Shown: positions 25,780-34,581, counted from the stretch's first letter. The stretch: DNA of 64,000 nucleotides from Eubacterium sp. AF16-48 (GCF_003479405.1 NZ_QUHB01000001.1:1-64000); one strand, 5' to 3'. Notes: a model not told the origin generated them from the sequence alone. Made by a program: numbers and translations.

Positions 25780-25959
25780 ATCGAGAAAGCACTACTAAAT
25801 ATAAATGAATTTTGTGAGTATATGGGGATTGGGAAAACAAAGGCAAGAGAATTGTTGAACAATCCTAAAAATAGATTTACAGTACGCATAGGTAATCGGT
25901 TGTATGCAAATAAGAAATTACTTGATGAATGGCTGGAATATCAATGTAAAAGGGCTTGA
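25780..25959 (+). CDS. xis: Excisionase-like small DNA-binding protein (Xis), unusual start
   Basis: An open frame of 59 codons encodes a winged-helix/MerR-like small protein (LNINEFCEYMGIGKTKAREL, FTVRIGNRLYANKKLLDEWLEY), the form of excisionases beside Tn916-type integrases. There is no ATG, GTG or TTG before the conserved part. The frame opens after a stop at 25759, and the best candidate start is ATC at 25780, 7 nt after AGGGGG, which overlaps the relaxase stop. An internal ATG at 25825 would remove the first helix. Gene order relaxase-xis-int supports the call. Confidence 0.75.
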   Translation: MEKALLNINEFCEYMGIGKTKARELLNNPKNRFTVRIGNRLYANKKLLDEWLEYQCKRA

Positions 25960-25982
25960 AAAGAAAATGAGGTGTCGATATA

Positions 25983-26024
25983 ATGAAAATTGAAATATTT
26001 ATTTTACCATATTTCTTTCAGTAG
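25983..26024 (+). CDS. Possible 13-residue leader peptide before the integrase
   Basis: ATG at 25983 follows GAGGTG by 7 nt and reads MKIEIFILPYFFQ, then a stop 18 nt before the integrase start. The strong ribosome site and aromatic end suggest a translated leader that could couple to or attenuate int. It may equally be a chance frame. Confidence 0.35.
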   Translation: MKIEIFILPYFFQ

Positions 26025-26042
26025 AAGAAAGGAAAGTTTGGT

Positions 26043-27245
26043 ATGGGTAAAGATTTAAAGGGCAAGGAACTCGGTAAGGGAATTTCACAGAGAGCAGACG
26101 GACGCTATATTGCAAGATTTACAAGCAAAACAGGGAAACGTAAAACGCTTTATGATTTTAAACTGAATGAATTAAAACGGAAGTTACGAGAAGCGGTTTA
26201 TGAAGATGAACATGGTTTGAATGGCAATGGCGAAAGTATCACTTTAAACACATGGTATGTAACGTGGACAGAGTTGTATAAGAAGAAAACAGTCAAAATG
26301 ACTACGATATATAAAAACCACAGTTACTACAATTCAAGAGTGAAGAACTCTATCGGAAAGATGTATTTGCAGGACATTAAAACATATCACGTTCAGAAGT
26401 TTTTGAATGATTTGATAGACAGCGGTCTTGCACATGGAACGGTATCGAATATCAGATTTATGTTAAGCGATATGCTTGACAAAGCGGTGTTGAGCGAATA
26501 CATTAGAAAAAATCCCTGTATCGGTGTGGAGATGCCAAAAGAAGTGAAAAAGGAAAGGCGTGTATTAACAAAAGAGGAACAGGAGAAATTTTTTACATTT
26601 GCTTCTTCCTATATACACATCAATGTGCTGAAATTTGCTGTGACAACAGGTTGTCGGATTGGAGAAGTGCTTGGACTGAAATGGGAAGATTGTGACTTTG
26701 GAAAAAGAGAAATTACAATCAATAAGACAATCCATTATTCAAAGGCTTCCAGTCCCGTTGAGGGTTCAAAGTTTTTCTATACGACCGCAAAAACCATATC
26801 CAGTAATCGTGTCATCCCTATGACAGATGAAGTGTATGAGATTTTGCAAAATCAGAAGATAAAGCAGACGGAACAAAAGATGTGGAAACGCGCGATATGG
26901 AGACAGCATAAAGAATTTCAAAATTTGGTATTTACCTGTTCGGACGGTTCACCGGTTTACTATTACAACGTCAATAGTGCAATCAAAGACTATGTAGCGA
27001 AAATCAACGTGATAGAGATTGAACTGGCAAAGGAAGAAAAGAGAGAGCCGAAGATATTTGAACTGTTTACCTGTCATACCCTGCGACATACATATGCTAC
27101 AAGGTGTTATGAAAATGGAGTAGACCAACAGGTAGTGCAGAAACTTTTAGGTCATTCCACGTTGGCAATGACAACTGATTTATACACGCATGTTTCAGAA
27201 GAAAAGAAAAAAGAAGAAGTAGCTGAACTGAAAATATTGGCTTAA
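26043..27245 (+). CDS. int: Tn916-type tyrosine integrase
   Basis: The 400-aa recombinase has an N-terminal arm-binding domain (about residues 1-60, ISQRADGRYIARFTSKTGKRK), a core-binding helical domain (about 70-170) and a catalytic domain with all key residues: Arg in TTGCRIGEVLGLKW, H-x-x-R in CHTLRHTYATRC, GH in LLGHST and the nucleophile Tyr in TDLYTHV. It should integrate and excise the element at the leuS att core. It lies 74 nt from the right att site, with two arm-type repeats in between. Start ATG after GAAAGGAAAG. Confidence 0.95.
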   Translation: MGKDLKGKELGKGISQRADGRYIARFTSKTGKRKTLYDFKLNELKRKLREAVYEDEHGLNGNGESITLNTWYVTWTELYKKKTVKMTTIYKNHSYYNSRVKNSIGKMYLQDIKTYHVQKFLNDLIDSGLAHGTVSNIRFMLSDMLDKAVLSEYIRKNPCIGVEMPKEVKKERRVLTKEEQEKFFTFASSYIHINVLKFAVTTGCRIGEVLGLKWEDCDFGKREITINKTIHYSKASSPVEGSKFFYTTAKTISSNRVIPMTDEVYEILQNQKIKQTEQKMWKRAIWRQHKEFQNLVFTCSDGSPVYYYNVNSAIKDYVAKINVIEIELAKEEKREPKIFELFTCHTLRHTYATRCYENGVDQQVVQKLLGHSTLAMTTDLYTHVSEEKKKEEVAELKILA

Positions 27246-27248
27246 AAT

Positions 27249-27268
27249 TGGAGTAAAAATGGAGTAAA
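27249..27268 (+). repeat. Right arm-type integrase sites (two TGGAGTAAA repeats)
   Basis: TGGAGTAAA is at 27249-27257 and 27260-27268, identical to the three copies at the left end. Confidence 0.7.
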
Positions 27269-27318
27269 TCAGAAGATAGATAGCGAAAAACAGCGTAAAA
27301 TCAACGTTTTCAAGTGGA

Positions 27319-27341
27319 TATAAACATTGTTCAGAAATAAT
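27319..27341 (+). repeat. Right attachment site (attR)
   Basis: This repeats attL with one base changed and marks the end of the element. Chromosomal sequence with the original leuS terminator resumes just after. Confidence 0.85.
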
Positions 27342-27365
27342 ATATAGTGAATATATTACAAAAAA

Positions 27366-27411
27366 GCTGTCATGGAGTTAATAAGTTCATTAACCCCAGG
27401 GCGGTTTTTTT
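27366..27411 (+). terminator. Original leuS terminator, now separated from leuS by the element
   Basis: GTTAAT (27377-27382) pairs with ATTAAC (27389-27394), and the stem extends outward with one or two mismatches through TGG/CCA and GCTG/CGGT. Seven T follow. Confidence 0.7.
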
Positions 27412-27425
27412 GTGACTTAGAGAGT

Positions 27426-27469
27426 AAAATAAGACCTGCGTTTGTAAAAACAATGCAGGTCTTATTTTT
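27426..27469. terminator. Bidirectional intrinsic terminator
   Basis: A perfect 14-bp stem (27426-27439 with 27455-27468) with A and T runs on both sides lies between leuS and the convergent small gene. Confidence 0.85.
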
Positions 27470-27520
27470 GGTTGCTCATTAAAAGACTATACTTATGCTA
27501 TATACAGTCGAAAATTCCTG

Positions 27521-27826
27521 TCATTTAGAATTTTTGCCGGTTCGTTTATTTTTCTCTAACATTGCCATAATACGTTTCACAGTATCTATGCGTTTAATTT
27601 CCTCCGGTGTCATGCCTTCTTTTAAAACATTGAGTATTAAATCTGTTTCGGAATTGGTAAAGTTAATACCCTGTTTTCCGGCAGCATTTGACTGCTGAAT
27701 AAAATATGTAAGCATTTGCTTAGGCTCCATTCCTTTTGCACCTTCAATTATCTTTGTAAGCATTTCTAATTTCTCATTTGAAATACCCTCTAATACAGGG
27801 TCATCCATCCACTTGTTATTAGACAT
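27521..27826 (-). CDS. Conserved small hypothetical protein A
   Basis: A 101-aa soluble, charged, helical protein (MDDPVLEGISNEKLEMLTKI, GMTPEEIKRIDTVKRIMAML). The start chosen is the Met 12 nt inside the longer frame, because GGAGG lies 7 nt before it. No domain is recognised. It follows protein B with a gap of about 10 nt, so the two form an operon. Its C-terminal segment (ILNVLKEGMTPEEIKRID) looks like a short packed helix pair. Confidence 0.75.
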   Translation of the reverse strand: MSNNKWMDDPVLEGISNEKLEMLTKIIEGAKGMEPKQMLTYFIQQSNAAGKQGINFTNSETDLILNVLKEGMTPEEIKRIDTVKRIMAMLEKNKRTGKNSK

Positions 27827-27837
27827 AAAATCCTCCA

Positions 27838-28212
27838 TTAATTATTATTAGTCTGGTTAAAATCACCGCCCATAAAACTGCCTATAAAATCATTCATGGC
27901 ATTTTCATCCATACTCATCATTTCCATCATGCTCATTATATTTTCAAGCATTTCACGGTTGTCATCATCTAAGAAATCCTTAATGTCATCAAGCATGTTT
28001 TCCATACCTTTGTGTTTGTCAGCGTTCATGGCTGCTATGGCAACATTATTATTAATTCTTGCGGCATTTTGTAATTCCTGAAATTTAATAAGCATGCCAA
28101 TAAGAGTACCGGCATCGTTGTTTATGTAAGGTATTACAGCCTTTACTAACTGCATAGTGCGGTTAGTAACTAAGGAATCATATTTTGTCTGCTTTAATTG
28201 TTGCTTTTCCAT
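27838..28212 (-). CDS. Conserved small hypothetical protein B
   Basis: The 124-aa protein is rich in Met, Asn and Asp, all helical by eye, ending in MDENAMNDFIGSFMGGDFNQTNNN. The start at Met 28212 is preceded by GGAGG (spacing about 11); a Met at 28230 lacks a ribosome site. It is first in a two-gene unit with protein A and near the Cys-rich gene on the same strand. Such groups are seen in Lachnospiraceae without known function; a link to sporulation is only a guess. Confidence 0.7.
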   Translation of the reverse strand: MEKQQLKQTKYDSLVTNRTMQLVKAVIPYINNDAGTLIGMLIKFQELQNAARINNNVAIAAMNADKHKGMENMLDDIKDFLDDDNREMLENIMSMMEMMSMDENAMNDFIGSFMGGDFNQTNNN

Positions 28213-28391
28213 TAGGCTGTAATCCTCCATTTGCTTTGGGCTTGCGGTTATTAAAGTTTATGCTGATTAATTATTTAAAATGCTTAGGCATATTAGCAAT
28301 GTTAAGAAGTTAGTATCAGACAAATGCTCACCATATAAGGCGTTATTTAATAAGCATTCTAAATCATATTCATAAAAATCAGTATCATTAA

Positions 28392-28634
28392 CTAGCAGCC
28401 GCAACCACAACCGTTTCCGCCACCGCCAAAGAATGAACCGTTACCGCATCCACAGCAGCTTAAGATTAAGAATAACCAGATTATTGAACAGCAGTCATTG
28501 CCACCAAAAATTCCGTTTCCACATCCGTTATTACCACATCCTCCACAGAAAATGAGAATAAGGATAAGGAATAAACAGTTATTGTTTCCTCCGTCGCAAC
28601 CGCATCCGCAGTTTGTTGCTGCTAAATCACTCAT
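28392..28634 (-). CDS. Glycine/cysteine-rich small protein ('chorion class high-cysteine HCB protein 13' type)
   Basis: The 80-aa protein has about a quarter Cys and a third Gly, arranged as CGCGC blocks at both ends around two short hydrophobic stretches (LFLILILIFCGGC, IIWLFLILSCCGC). The annotation name is misleading: it comes from insect eggshell proteins, and no homologous function is shown. In bacteria, similar Gly/Cys-rich hydrophobic small proteins occur in spore coats and envelopes. It is divergent from the S8 protease gene, with 142 nt between them. The ATG follows AGGGAG-type sequence. Confidence 0.8.
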   Translation of the reverse strand: MSDLAATNCGCGCDGGNNNCLFLILILIFCGGCGNNGCGNGIFGGNDCCSIIWLFLILSCCGCGNGSFFGGGGNGCGCGC

Positions 28635-28776
28635 GTTAAATCTCCCTAAATTTTTGTTTACACTAAATAATATGGCATAGTGCCTGTCTTGTTTACAAAT
28701 TTATCTAAATTATATAAATAATGTCGGTGGCAATTACAAAAGCATATATTATATTAAATTTAACAATAGAGGAAAT

Positions 28777-29679
28777 ATGAACAGAGTAATAAAAAAATTA
28801 GAAATAAATAATATTCATAACCAGAGGATAATGGGAAAGGGAATTACAGTAGCTGTTTTGGATAGTGGAATAAGTAAGCATTTGGATTTTGATAATCGTA
28901 TTATATATTTTAAGGATTTTGTAAATAAAAGGCATGTCGTATATGATGATGAGGGGCATGGAACCCATGTGTCAGGAATTATTGCCGGCTCCGGTAGAAT
29001 GTCAAAGGGAAAAATAATGGGAGTTGCACCTGAGGCTGAAATTGTATCGTTAAAGGTGTTGGACAATAGGGGAAGAGGAAAAGAAGAAAATGTAATTAAC
29101 GGACTTCACTGGATTATTGATAACGGTAAAAAATATGGAATAAGGGTGGTAAATTTATCTTTTGGAACATTAAGTAATGATGAAAAAGCAGGGAAAAAAC
29201 TTATAGACGAAGTGGAATTATTATGGGATTTAGGGTATGTGGTGGTGGCGGCGGCAGGAAACAACGGTCCGGGACCTAACTCTATTTCAACGCCCGGAGA
29301 CTGTAAAAAAATAATCACGGTAGGGGCAGAAAATGACAATATTAAGGTATTTGTAAACGGAAAATATACCTATAATTACTCAGGAAGGGGACCTACGAAG
29401 CAGTGTATTATAAAACCTGATATTGTGGCACCGGCTAATAAAATTATAAGCTGTTCAAATTTATGGCAAAAAGGCTATCCATATATTGAAAAAAGCGGAA
29501 CCTCAATGGCAACTCCCATTGTTACAGGAATAGTTGCTTTAATGTTAAATAAGAAGGAAAAATTAACTAATGTGGAATGTAAAAAAATACTTAAAGAAAA
29601 TGCCATAGATATGTCTATGGATAAAAACAGGCAGGGGGCAGGTCTGGTTAATGCAAATGCAATATTGAATATTCTCTAA
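28777..29679 (+). CDS. Subtilisin-like serine protease (S8 family), no signal peptide
   Basis: The 300-aa protease has the full S8 triad: Asp in VAVLDSGIS (about residue 29), His in DDEGHGTHVSGIIAG (about 64) and Ser in KSGTSMATPIVTG (about 246), with oxyanion Asn in AAAGNNGPGP. It lacks a signal peptide and a long propeptide, like intracellular subtilisins of Bacillus and clostridial Csp-type forms. It lies divergent to the Cys-rich protein. The target cannot be inferred. ATG follows AGAGGAA. Confidence 0.9.
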   Translation: MNRVIKKLEINNIHNQRIMGKGITVAVLDSGISKHLDFDNRIIYFKDFVNKRHVVYDDEGHGTHVSGIIAGSGRMSKGKIMGVAPEAEIVSLKVLDNRGRGKEENVINGLHWIIDNGKKYGIRVVNLSFGTLSNDEKAGKKLIDEVELLWDLGYVVVAAAGNNGPGPNSISTPGDCKKIITVGAENDNIKVFVNGKYTYNYSGRGPTKQCIIKPDIVAPANKIISCSNLWQKGYPYIEKSGTSMATPIVTGIVALMLNKKEKLTNVECKKILKENAIDMSMDKNRQGAGLVNANAILNIL

Positions 29680-29732
29680 TGATGTAATAGAATTAGAGAG
29701 ATAAAAAGAGACAAAAAAGAGGGAGATTTCAA

Positions 29733-32015
29733 ATGAAAGAGAATTTAAAAGAAAAAATGAAAAAAGTTGGGGCGGTTTTATTGGCTTCAACCATGTTAGT
29801 AGGAATGATACCTGTGGGAGCAGTACAGACTTCTGCTGCAACGGCAAAAAAGGCATATAACGTAGTGGTTAAGCCTAAGCTGTCATACGACATGGTGGAT
29901 GGAATATATGGCAACTCCATAATTGTAGGAAAAAGCAAAAATGATATGGATTTATGGGGATTGGTTGACAAGAATGGAAAAGTAATCATTCCGTGTTCTT
30001 ATGTAAGTGCACAGGTTTTTAACGGAAAAATAGTTTTACTATGCGATAAAAATTCACAGTGGAGCATAAGAAATTTAAATGGAAAACTTATTAAAAAACT
30101 TTCAAAAGAATACGATTATTCAGAAGAACAGAATGGACAAATTATTCTTGGATTTTATGATGGCACATATGATTTAATTGATTATAATGGAAAAATAACA
30201 AAAGAAAATCAGACAATAAATGAAGATTCATTGGGGTATAAGGGAAAGGAAAAATTTGATAATTTATGTTTGCTTCAGGATAAGAAGCACTATTTGGGAT
30301 GTAAATATTTAGATGGCTCTGAAGAAGACGGATATACCAGATTCTATTACAAAATGGTAGAGGCAGATGGAACTGTTGTTGCAGATATGGGAACAGGTTC
30401 TTATTGGGAGCAGATAAATAAAGATATTATACAGGTTGATACAATTTCAGAAAATGATGATAATATATCACAATATAAGACTTTATGGGTAAATATGGAT
30501 GGAAAGATTGTAAGTGATGTAAATAATAAAGAATATTACAACAACGAAGTAAATAGTTCATCGTTGGAATTGTATAATAACAACGAGTATGTAAGATATA
30601 GTTTCCCATCATTAAGTGTTGAAAAGAAAATCACATTAGCAAATGGCAGTGAAACTATTTCTAAGGTATCATTGATAAATGAAAAAATATATTATAAGGC
30701 TAATAATCAGTGGTATTTTGTTGATAAAAATACAGGGAAAAGGCAGAAATCTTCAATTTCAGACAGCGTTGAAGAAATTCATAAAGTAAACGCTTCAACA
30801 ATTATTACATATCAACAGGGTAGGCTTACAGGAAATGTTACCATTATGGATTCTAGTGAGAAAATAAATAAACAGTTTGATTATAATAGTGATTACGTTT
30901 ATTGTATAGAAGATGGAAGTAATGTAATAGTAAAATATAATAAAGAGAATGGTAATGAAGCAGCAGATATAATTAATACATATTCATTAACAAAAATATT
31001 GACAGGATACGAAGACGTTGATGTGTCAGATGCAGACTATTATTCAGCATACAAAAATGGAAAGTTATATTTAGTTTCAAAAGATGGAAAAAACACATCA
31101 GAAATTGGAGAGGGAGCATATTGTTATATTTATTCATATGATGAATACAAGGAGTTAAATCTGCTTAAAATAGATGTTTTTTCTAATAGAGGTGTATGGA
31201 AGAATACTTATTTATTTGACTATAATGGAAAGAAAGTTACTTCATTGCCGTATAATTCGTCTATTGTCCCGGTGGCATTTGAAAAAGATGCATTTTTGGT
31301 GAAGGTTTATAATAACGACTATCAGATTACATCTAGTTATGTAATTACGAAAAATGGTAAGAAAACTATTTCAGGAACAATGTGTTCTTATGAATCAGAT
31401 AGTTTGGGAAAAATCAAAAAACTGGCAATTAGGGATAAAAATAAAAATTGGAAATTATACTGTGGAGAAGGTAAAAAAGCATATAGCTTTGGAAAACATG
31501 GTTATTTAGAATTTGATGGAAATATAGCATATGGTTATGAAATCAGAAATGGAAAAGATTGTAATTATGAAGTAATGTCTGCTACAGACGGAACTGTGAT
31601 TTTTAAAAAAGGTCAAATTCAAAGTATCAGTAAGTCAACAAATAATTTAAATCCAGTGAAGATAGATGGAAAATGGGGCATTTATAAGTTTAATAAATGG
31701 ACATCAGCAGACCAAAAGAGGATGAAGAATGTTCCTCCTGCAAAAACAACATTGCAAAAAGTAAAAGCAGGAAAGAAAAAAGCAACAGTTTCCTTTAAAA
31801 AGGTTAGTGATGCTGATGGATATTTGATACAGTATTCTTTAAAGAAAAACTTTAAGGGAGCTAAGAGTAAGTATGTTACAAAAACAAAAGCAACCCTTAG
31901 CAGATTAAAGGCTGATAAAAAGTATTTCTTTAGGGTAAAGTCTTACAAAAAAAACGGTAGTAAAAAAGTAACTGCAAAAAAATGGAGTAATGTTAAATCT
32001 GCAAAAATTAAGTAG
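29733..32015 (+). CDS. Secreted WG-repeat-like protein with C-terminal fibronectin III domain
   Basis: The 760-aa protein has a signal peptide (VGAVLLASTMLVGMIPVGAVQTSAATA) and residues about 50-670 contain repeated blocks such as DLWGLVDKNGKVIIPCSY and KWGIYKFNKW, resembling WG-type beta-propeller repeats. Residues about 675-760 are an Fn3-like module rich in Lys (ATVSFKKVSDADGYLIQYS, KKYFFRVKSYKKNGSKK), common in surface proteins of this bacterial family. No catalytic motif and no LPXTG are present. Probably a wall-associated adhesin or scaffold; ligand unknown. ATG after GAGGGAG. Confidence 0.7.
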   Translation: MKENLKEKMKKVGAVLLASTMLVGMIPVGAVQTSAATAKKAYNVVVKPKLSYDMVDGIYGNSIIVGKSKNDMDLWGLVDKNGKVIIPCSYVSAQVFNGKIVLLCDKNSQWSIRNLNGKLIKKLSKEYDYSEEQNGQIILGFYDGTYDLIDYNGKITKENQTINEDSLGYKGKEKFDNLCLLQDKKHYLGCKYLDGSEEDGYTRFYYKMVEADGTVVADMGTGSYWEQINKDIIQVDTISENDDNISQYKTLWVNMDGKIVSDVNNKEYYNNEVNSSSLELYNNNEYVRYSFPSLSVEKKITLANGSETISKVSLINEKIYYKANNQWYFVDKNTGKRQKSSISDSVEEIHKVNASTIITYQQGRLTGNVTIMDSSEKINKQFDYNSDYVYCIEDGSNVIVKYNKENGNEAADIINTYSLTKILTGYEDVDVSDADYYSAYKNGKLYLVSKDGKNTSEIGEGAYCYIYSYDEYKELNLLKIDVFSNRGVWKNTYLFDYNGKKVTSLPYNSSIVPVAFEKDAFLVKVYNNDYQITSSYVITKNGKKTISGTMCSYESDSLGKIKKLAIRDKNKNWKLYCGEGKKAYSFGKHGYLEFDGNIAYGYEIRNGKDCNYEVMSATDGTVIFKKGQIQSISKSTNNLNPVKIDGKWGIYKFNKWTSADQKRMKNVPPAKTTLQKVKAGKKKATVSFKKVSDADGYLIQYSLKKNFKGAKSKYVTKTKATLSRLKADKKYFFRVKSYKKNGSKKVTAKKWSNVKSAKIK

Positions 32016-32047
32016 ATAAGTTATAATTGATGGTAATATTTACAAAG

Positions 32048-32076
32048 TGTCCCTGAAAAAGGGGCAATCTGTTTTT
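32048..32076 (+). terminator. Weak terminator after the WG-repeat protein
   Basis: TGTCCC (32048-32053) pairs with GGGGCA (32061-32066, one G-U), and a T run follows after 5 nt. Confidence 0.45.
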
Positions 32077-32103
32077 GAGAAAAGGTCATTTACCACTTTT
32101 TGG

Positions 32104-32132
32104 TTTACTTTCCTTTGGAATTTAGATATAAT
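32104..32132 (+). promoter_or_regulatory. Predicted promoter of icd
   Basis: TTTACT (32104-32109), 17-nt spacer, TATAAT (32127-32132), 38 nt before the icd start. Confidence 0.55.
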
Positions 32133-32169
32133 CTACAAGGATACTACAAAATCTTAGGAGGAAACAGAA

Positions 32170-33378
32170 ATGGATAAAATTAAAATGACTACGCCCCTTG
32201 TTGAAATGGATGGGGACGAGATGACAAGAATTCTTTGGAAACTTATCAAAGACGAATTATTATTACCTTTTGTTGATTTAAAAACAGAGTATTATGATTT
32301 GGGACTTGATTACAGAAATAAAACTAATGATCAGGTTACTTTTGATTCAGCAGAAGCTACAAAGAAATACGGTGTAGCCGTAAAGTGTGCAACAATCACA
32401 CCTAATGCTGCAAGAATGCCTGAATATAACTTAAAGGAAATGTGGAAAAGCCCTAATGGAACAATCAGGGCAATTCTTGATGGAACAGTATTTAGAGCAC
32501 CTATTATTGTTAAGGGTATCGAGCCATATGTAAAAAATTGGACAAAGCCTATTACAATAGCAAGACATGCCTATGGTGATGTTTATAAGGGTGTTGAAAT
32601 GAAAATTCCGGCAGCCGGAAAGACAGAACTTGTTTACACTAATGAAGCAGGAGAGGAAACAAGAGAATTAATTCACGAATTTGACGGACCGGGAATTATT
32701 CAGGGTATGCATAACATAAATAAATCAATAGAAAGTTTTGCAAGAAGTTGCTTTAATTTCGCTCTTGATACAAAACAGGATTTATGGTTTGCTACAAAGG
32801 ACACTATTTCAAAGAAATATGACCATACATTTAAGGATATTTTTGCAGATATTTTTGAAAATGAATATAAGGAAAAATTTGATGAAGCAGGAATCGAGTA
32901 TTTCTACACACTTATTGACGATGCAGTTGCCCGTGTAATGAGATCAGAAGGTGGATATATCTGGGCTTGTAAGAACTATGATGGTGATGTTATGTCAGAT
33001 ATGGTTGCTACAGCATTTGGTTCATTATCAATGATGACATCAGTGCTTGCTTCACCTAACGGATATTATGAATATGAAGCTGCTCATGGAACAGTACAGA
33101 GGCATTACTATAAGTATTTAAAGGGAGAAGAAACATCAACTAACCCGATTGCAACTATTTTTGCATGGACAGGTGCTCTTAGAAAGAGAGGAGAACTTGA
33201 TAATCTTCCTGAACTTATGGCATTTGCAGATAAGCTTGAAAAGGCTTGTATTGATACAATTGAAAATGGAGAAATGACAGGAGATTTATATCTTATTTCA
33301 ACATTGGAAAATAAGAAAAAACTTAATACGGAGGAATTTATATTAGCAATTCGTAAAACTTTAGAAGGGCTGATGTAA
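32170..33378 (+). CDS. icd: NADP-dependent isocitrate dehydrogenase, eukaryote-type subfamily
   Basis: The enzyme decarboxylates isocitrate to 2-oxoglutarate, supplying glutamate precursors. The 402-aa sequence matches the homodimeric NADP-IDH subfamily shared with eukaryotes rather than the E. coli type: [17 protein letters not shown] at the N-terminus, [20 protein letters not shown] (substrate loop), [32 protein letters not shown] (metal-binding Asp residues) and [31 protein letters not shown]. It is a single gene with its own promoter. No citrate synthase or aconitase is adjacent. Confidence 0.96.
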   Translation: MDKIKMTTPLVEMDGDEMTRILWKLIKDELLLPFVDLKTEYYDLGLDYRNKTNDQVTFDSAEATKKYGVAVKCATITPNAARMPEYNLKEMWKSPNGTIRAILDGTVFRAPIIVKGIEPYVKNWTKPITIARHAYGDVYKGVEMKIPAAGKTELVYTNEAGEETRELIHEFDGPGIIQGMHNINKSIESFARSCFNFALDTKQDLWFATKDTISKKYDHTFKDIFADIFENEYKEKFDEAGIEYFYTLIDDAVARVMRSEGGYIWACKNYDGDVMSDMVATAFGSLSMMTSVLASPNGYYEYEAAHGTVQRHYYKYLKGEETSTNPIATIFAWTGALRKRGELDNLPELMAFADKLEKACIDTIENGEMTGDLYLISTLENKKKLNTEEFILAIRKTLEGLM

Positions 33379-33411
33379 TCTCAATATATAATATTAGAAG
33401 GAGATTAAGAG

Positions 33412-34563
33412 ATGAAGAAAATCATGAAAGGGTTAGTATTAGTTGCTTCATTAGCTGTAATGATGTTTGCCATGTCATTTGCAGTATTGGCAGTTGATAC
33501 TATTACACCAACCAAGTCAGTAACAGGTAGTGAAAAGAGTGCAACGAAAACTTATACTTTTACACAAAATGATAAGTTTCCGGGACAGAGCAGTGATCAG
33601 GGCTTAGTAATTCCGGTTAATATTTCAGAGCCGGGAGCTCTTGAGTTAAATGTTAATGTTGTCAGACTGGATAAAAACATGACAGTAGAAATTTATACTG
33701 ATGCCCAGTGCACTAACAGAATAACAGGTTTTTACAAGTATCTTACAGTAGGTGAGGTTAATGCTAAAGGGTATGTTGCTTTAAGTAACAAGGGAACATA
33801 TTACATTAGATTAGAATCATCAGTATATGATGACAGCGTGTATACTAACACAGTTAATATTTCCACCCGTTTATATTTAAGAGGAGAAAGAAATATTAAG
33901 TCAGGTCAGACAATTACTTACTACAGAAACAGTGGAAGTGATGAATACTTATTTAAATATAAGGCTGGAAAAACAGGAAAGGTTACAGTAAGTTTTTCCT
34001 ACGAATATGGAAGTTATCTTACATTGTTAAACTCAAAGAAGAAGGCTTTGTCAGATGAAGAATGGGTATCATCAGGATATAACTTTAATAAGTTTACTTT
34101 CGCAGTAAAGAAGGGTGTTACTTATTACTTTAAAGTTAAGTCAAATGGCACCAGTGGTAATACGGCAGCCGGAAATGGTAACTTACATACAATTAATGTA
34201 AAGAACACAGCTGTTAAAGCAAAGGCAGGAAGCAGTAGAAAGAAAGCTGTTACTATTAAGTATAATAAGACAGCTAAGGGATTAATTACTGCCGGTGATA
34301 AATCTGCCAAGTGGTATAAGATAGCTCTCAAAAAAGGAAAGAAACCTGCTTTTATACTTCAGGGAAATTTAACAGGAAGCGTTAAAATTCAGATTATAAA
34401 TAAGAGTGGAAAAGTTATTTCAAGTAGCACATGGAGTGGATCAAAGTCACGATATAACTCATGGGGTAACTGGAAAAAAGGTACATATTATATTAAAGTG
34501 TCAAGAGCTAACTCATTATCAAGCGGATACTTTACTATAAAGAATAAACAGGCTAAGAAATAA
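33412..34563 (+). CDS. Secreted protein with repeated beta-sandwich (PPC-like) domains
   Basis: A signal peptide (IMKGLVLVASLAVMMFAMSFAVLA) is followed by a 355-residue extracellular part with three similar beta-rich units (about residues 40-150, 160-265 and 280-383). Each has a GTYYIRLES-, VTYYFKVKS- or GTYYIKVSR-like strand, the typical final strand of bacterial pre-peptidase C-terminal or jelly-roll domains. The Lys- and Ser-rich linker and lack of a catalytic motif suggest a structural or binding role. Function is unknown. ATG after AAGGAGAT; a hairpin terminator follows. Confidence 0.65.
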   Translation: MKKIMKGLVLVASLAVMMFAMSFAVLAVDTITPTKSVTGSEKSATKTYTFTQNDKFPGQSSDQGLVIPVNISEPGALELNVNVVRLDKNMTVEIYTDAQCTNRITGFYKYLTVGEVNAKGYVALSNKGTYYIRLESSVYDDSVYTNTVNISTRLYLRGERNIKSGQTITYYRNSGSDEYLFKYKAGKTGKVTVSFSYEYGSYLTLLNSKKKALSDEEWVSSGYNFNKFTFAVKKGVTYYFKVKSNGTSGNTAAGNGNLHTINVKNTAVKAKAGSSRKKAVTIKYNKTAKGLITAGDKSAKWYKIALKKGKKPAFILQGNLTGSVKIQIINKSGKVISSSTWSGSKSRYNSWGNWKKGTYYIKVSRANSLSSGYFTIKNKQAKK

Positions 34564-34581
34564 ATTTACACAATTTAGTTT

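Larger units (their letters stand above)
21521..27341 (+). mobile_element. Integrative mobilizable element (IME) inserted at the 3' end of leuS
   Basis: Direct repeats of 23 bp with one mismatch bound a 5.8-kb segment that carries, in order, a class D beta-lactamase, a small membrane protein, a CI-like repressor (opposite strand), a DUF961 protein, a MobT/Orf20 relaxase with oriT, a small Xis-like protein and a tyrosine integrase beside the right att site. The module order matches the Tn916/ICEBs1 group, but no FtsK-like coupling protein, VirB4 or other T4SS gene is present. It should therefore depend on a helper conjugative element for transfer. The leuS terminator lies just outside the right end, as expected for integration at a gene's 3' end. 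Confidence 0.9.

Noticed and set aside
21521..27341. Prophage or complete conjugative element
   Set aside because: No capsid, tail, terminase, lysis, FtsK-like coupling or T4SS genes; only integration, regulation, relaxase and cargo.
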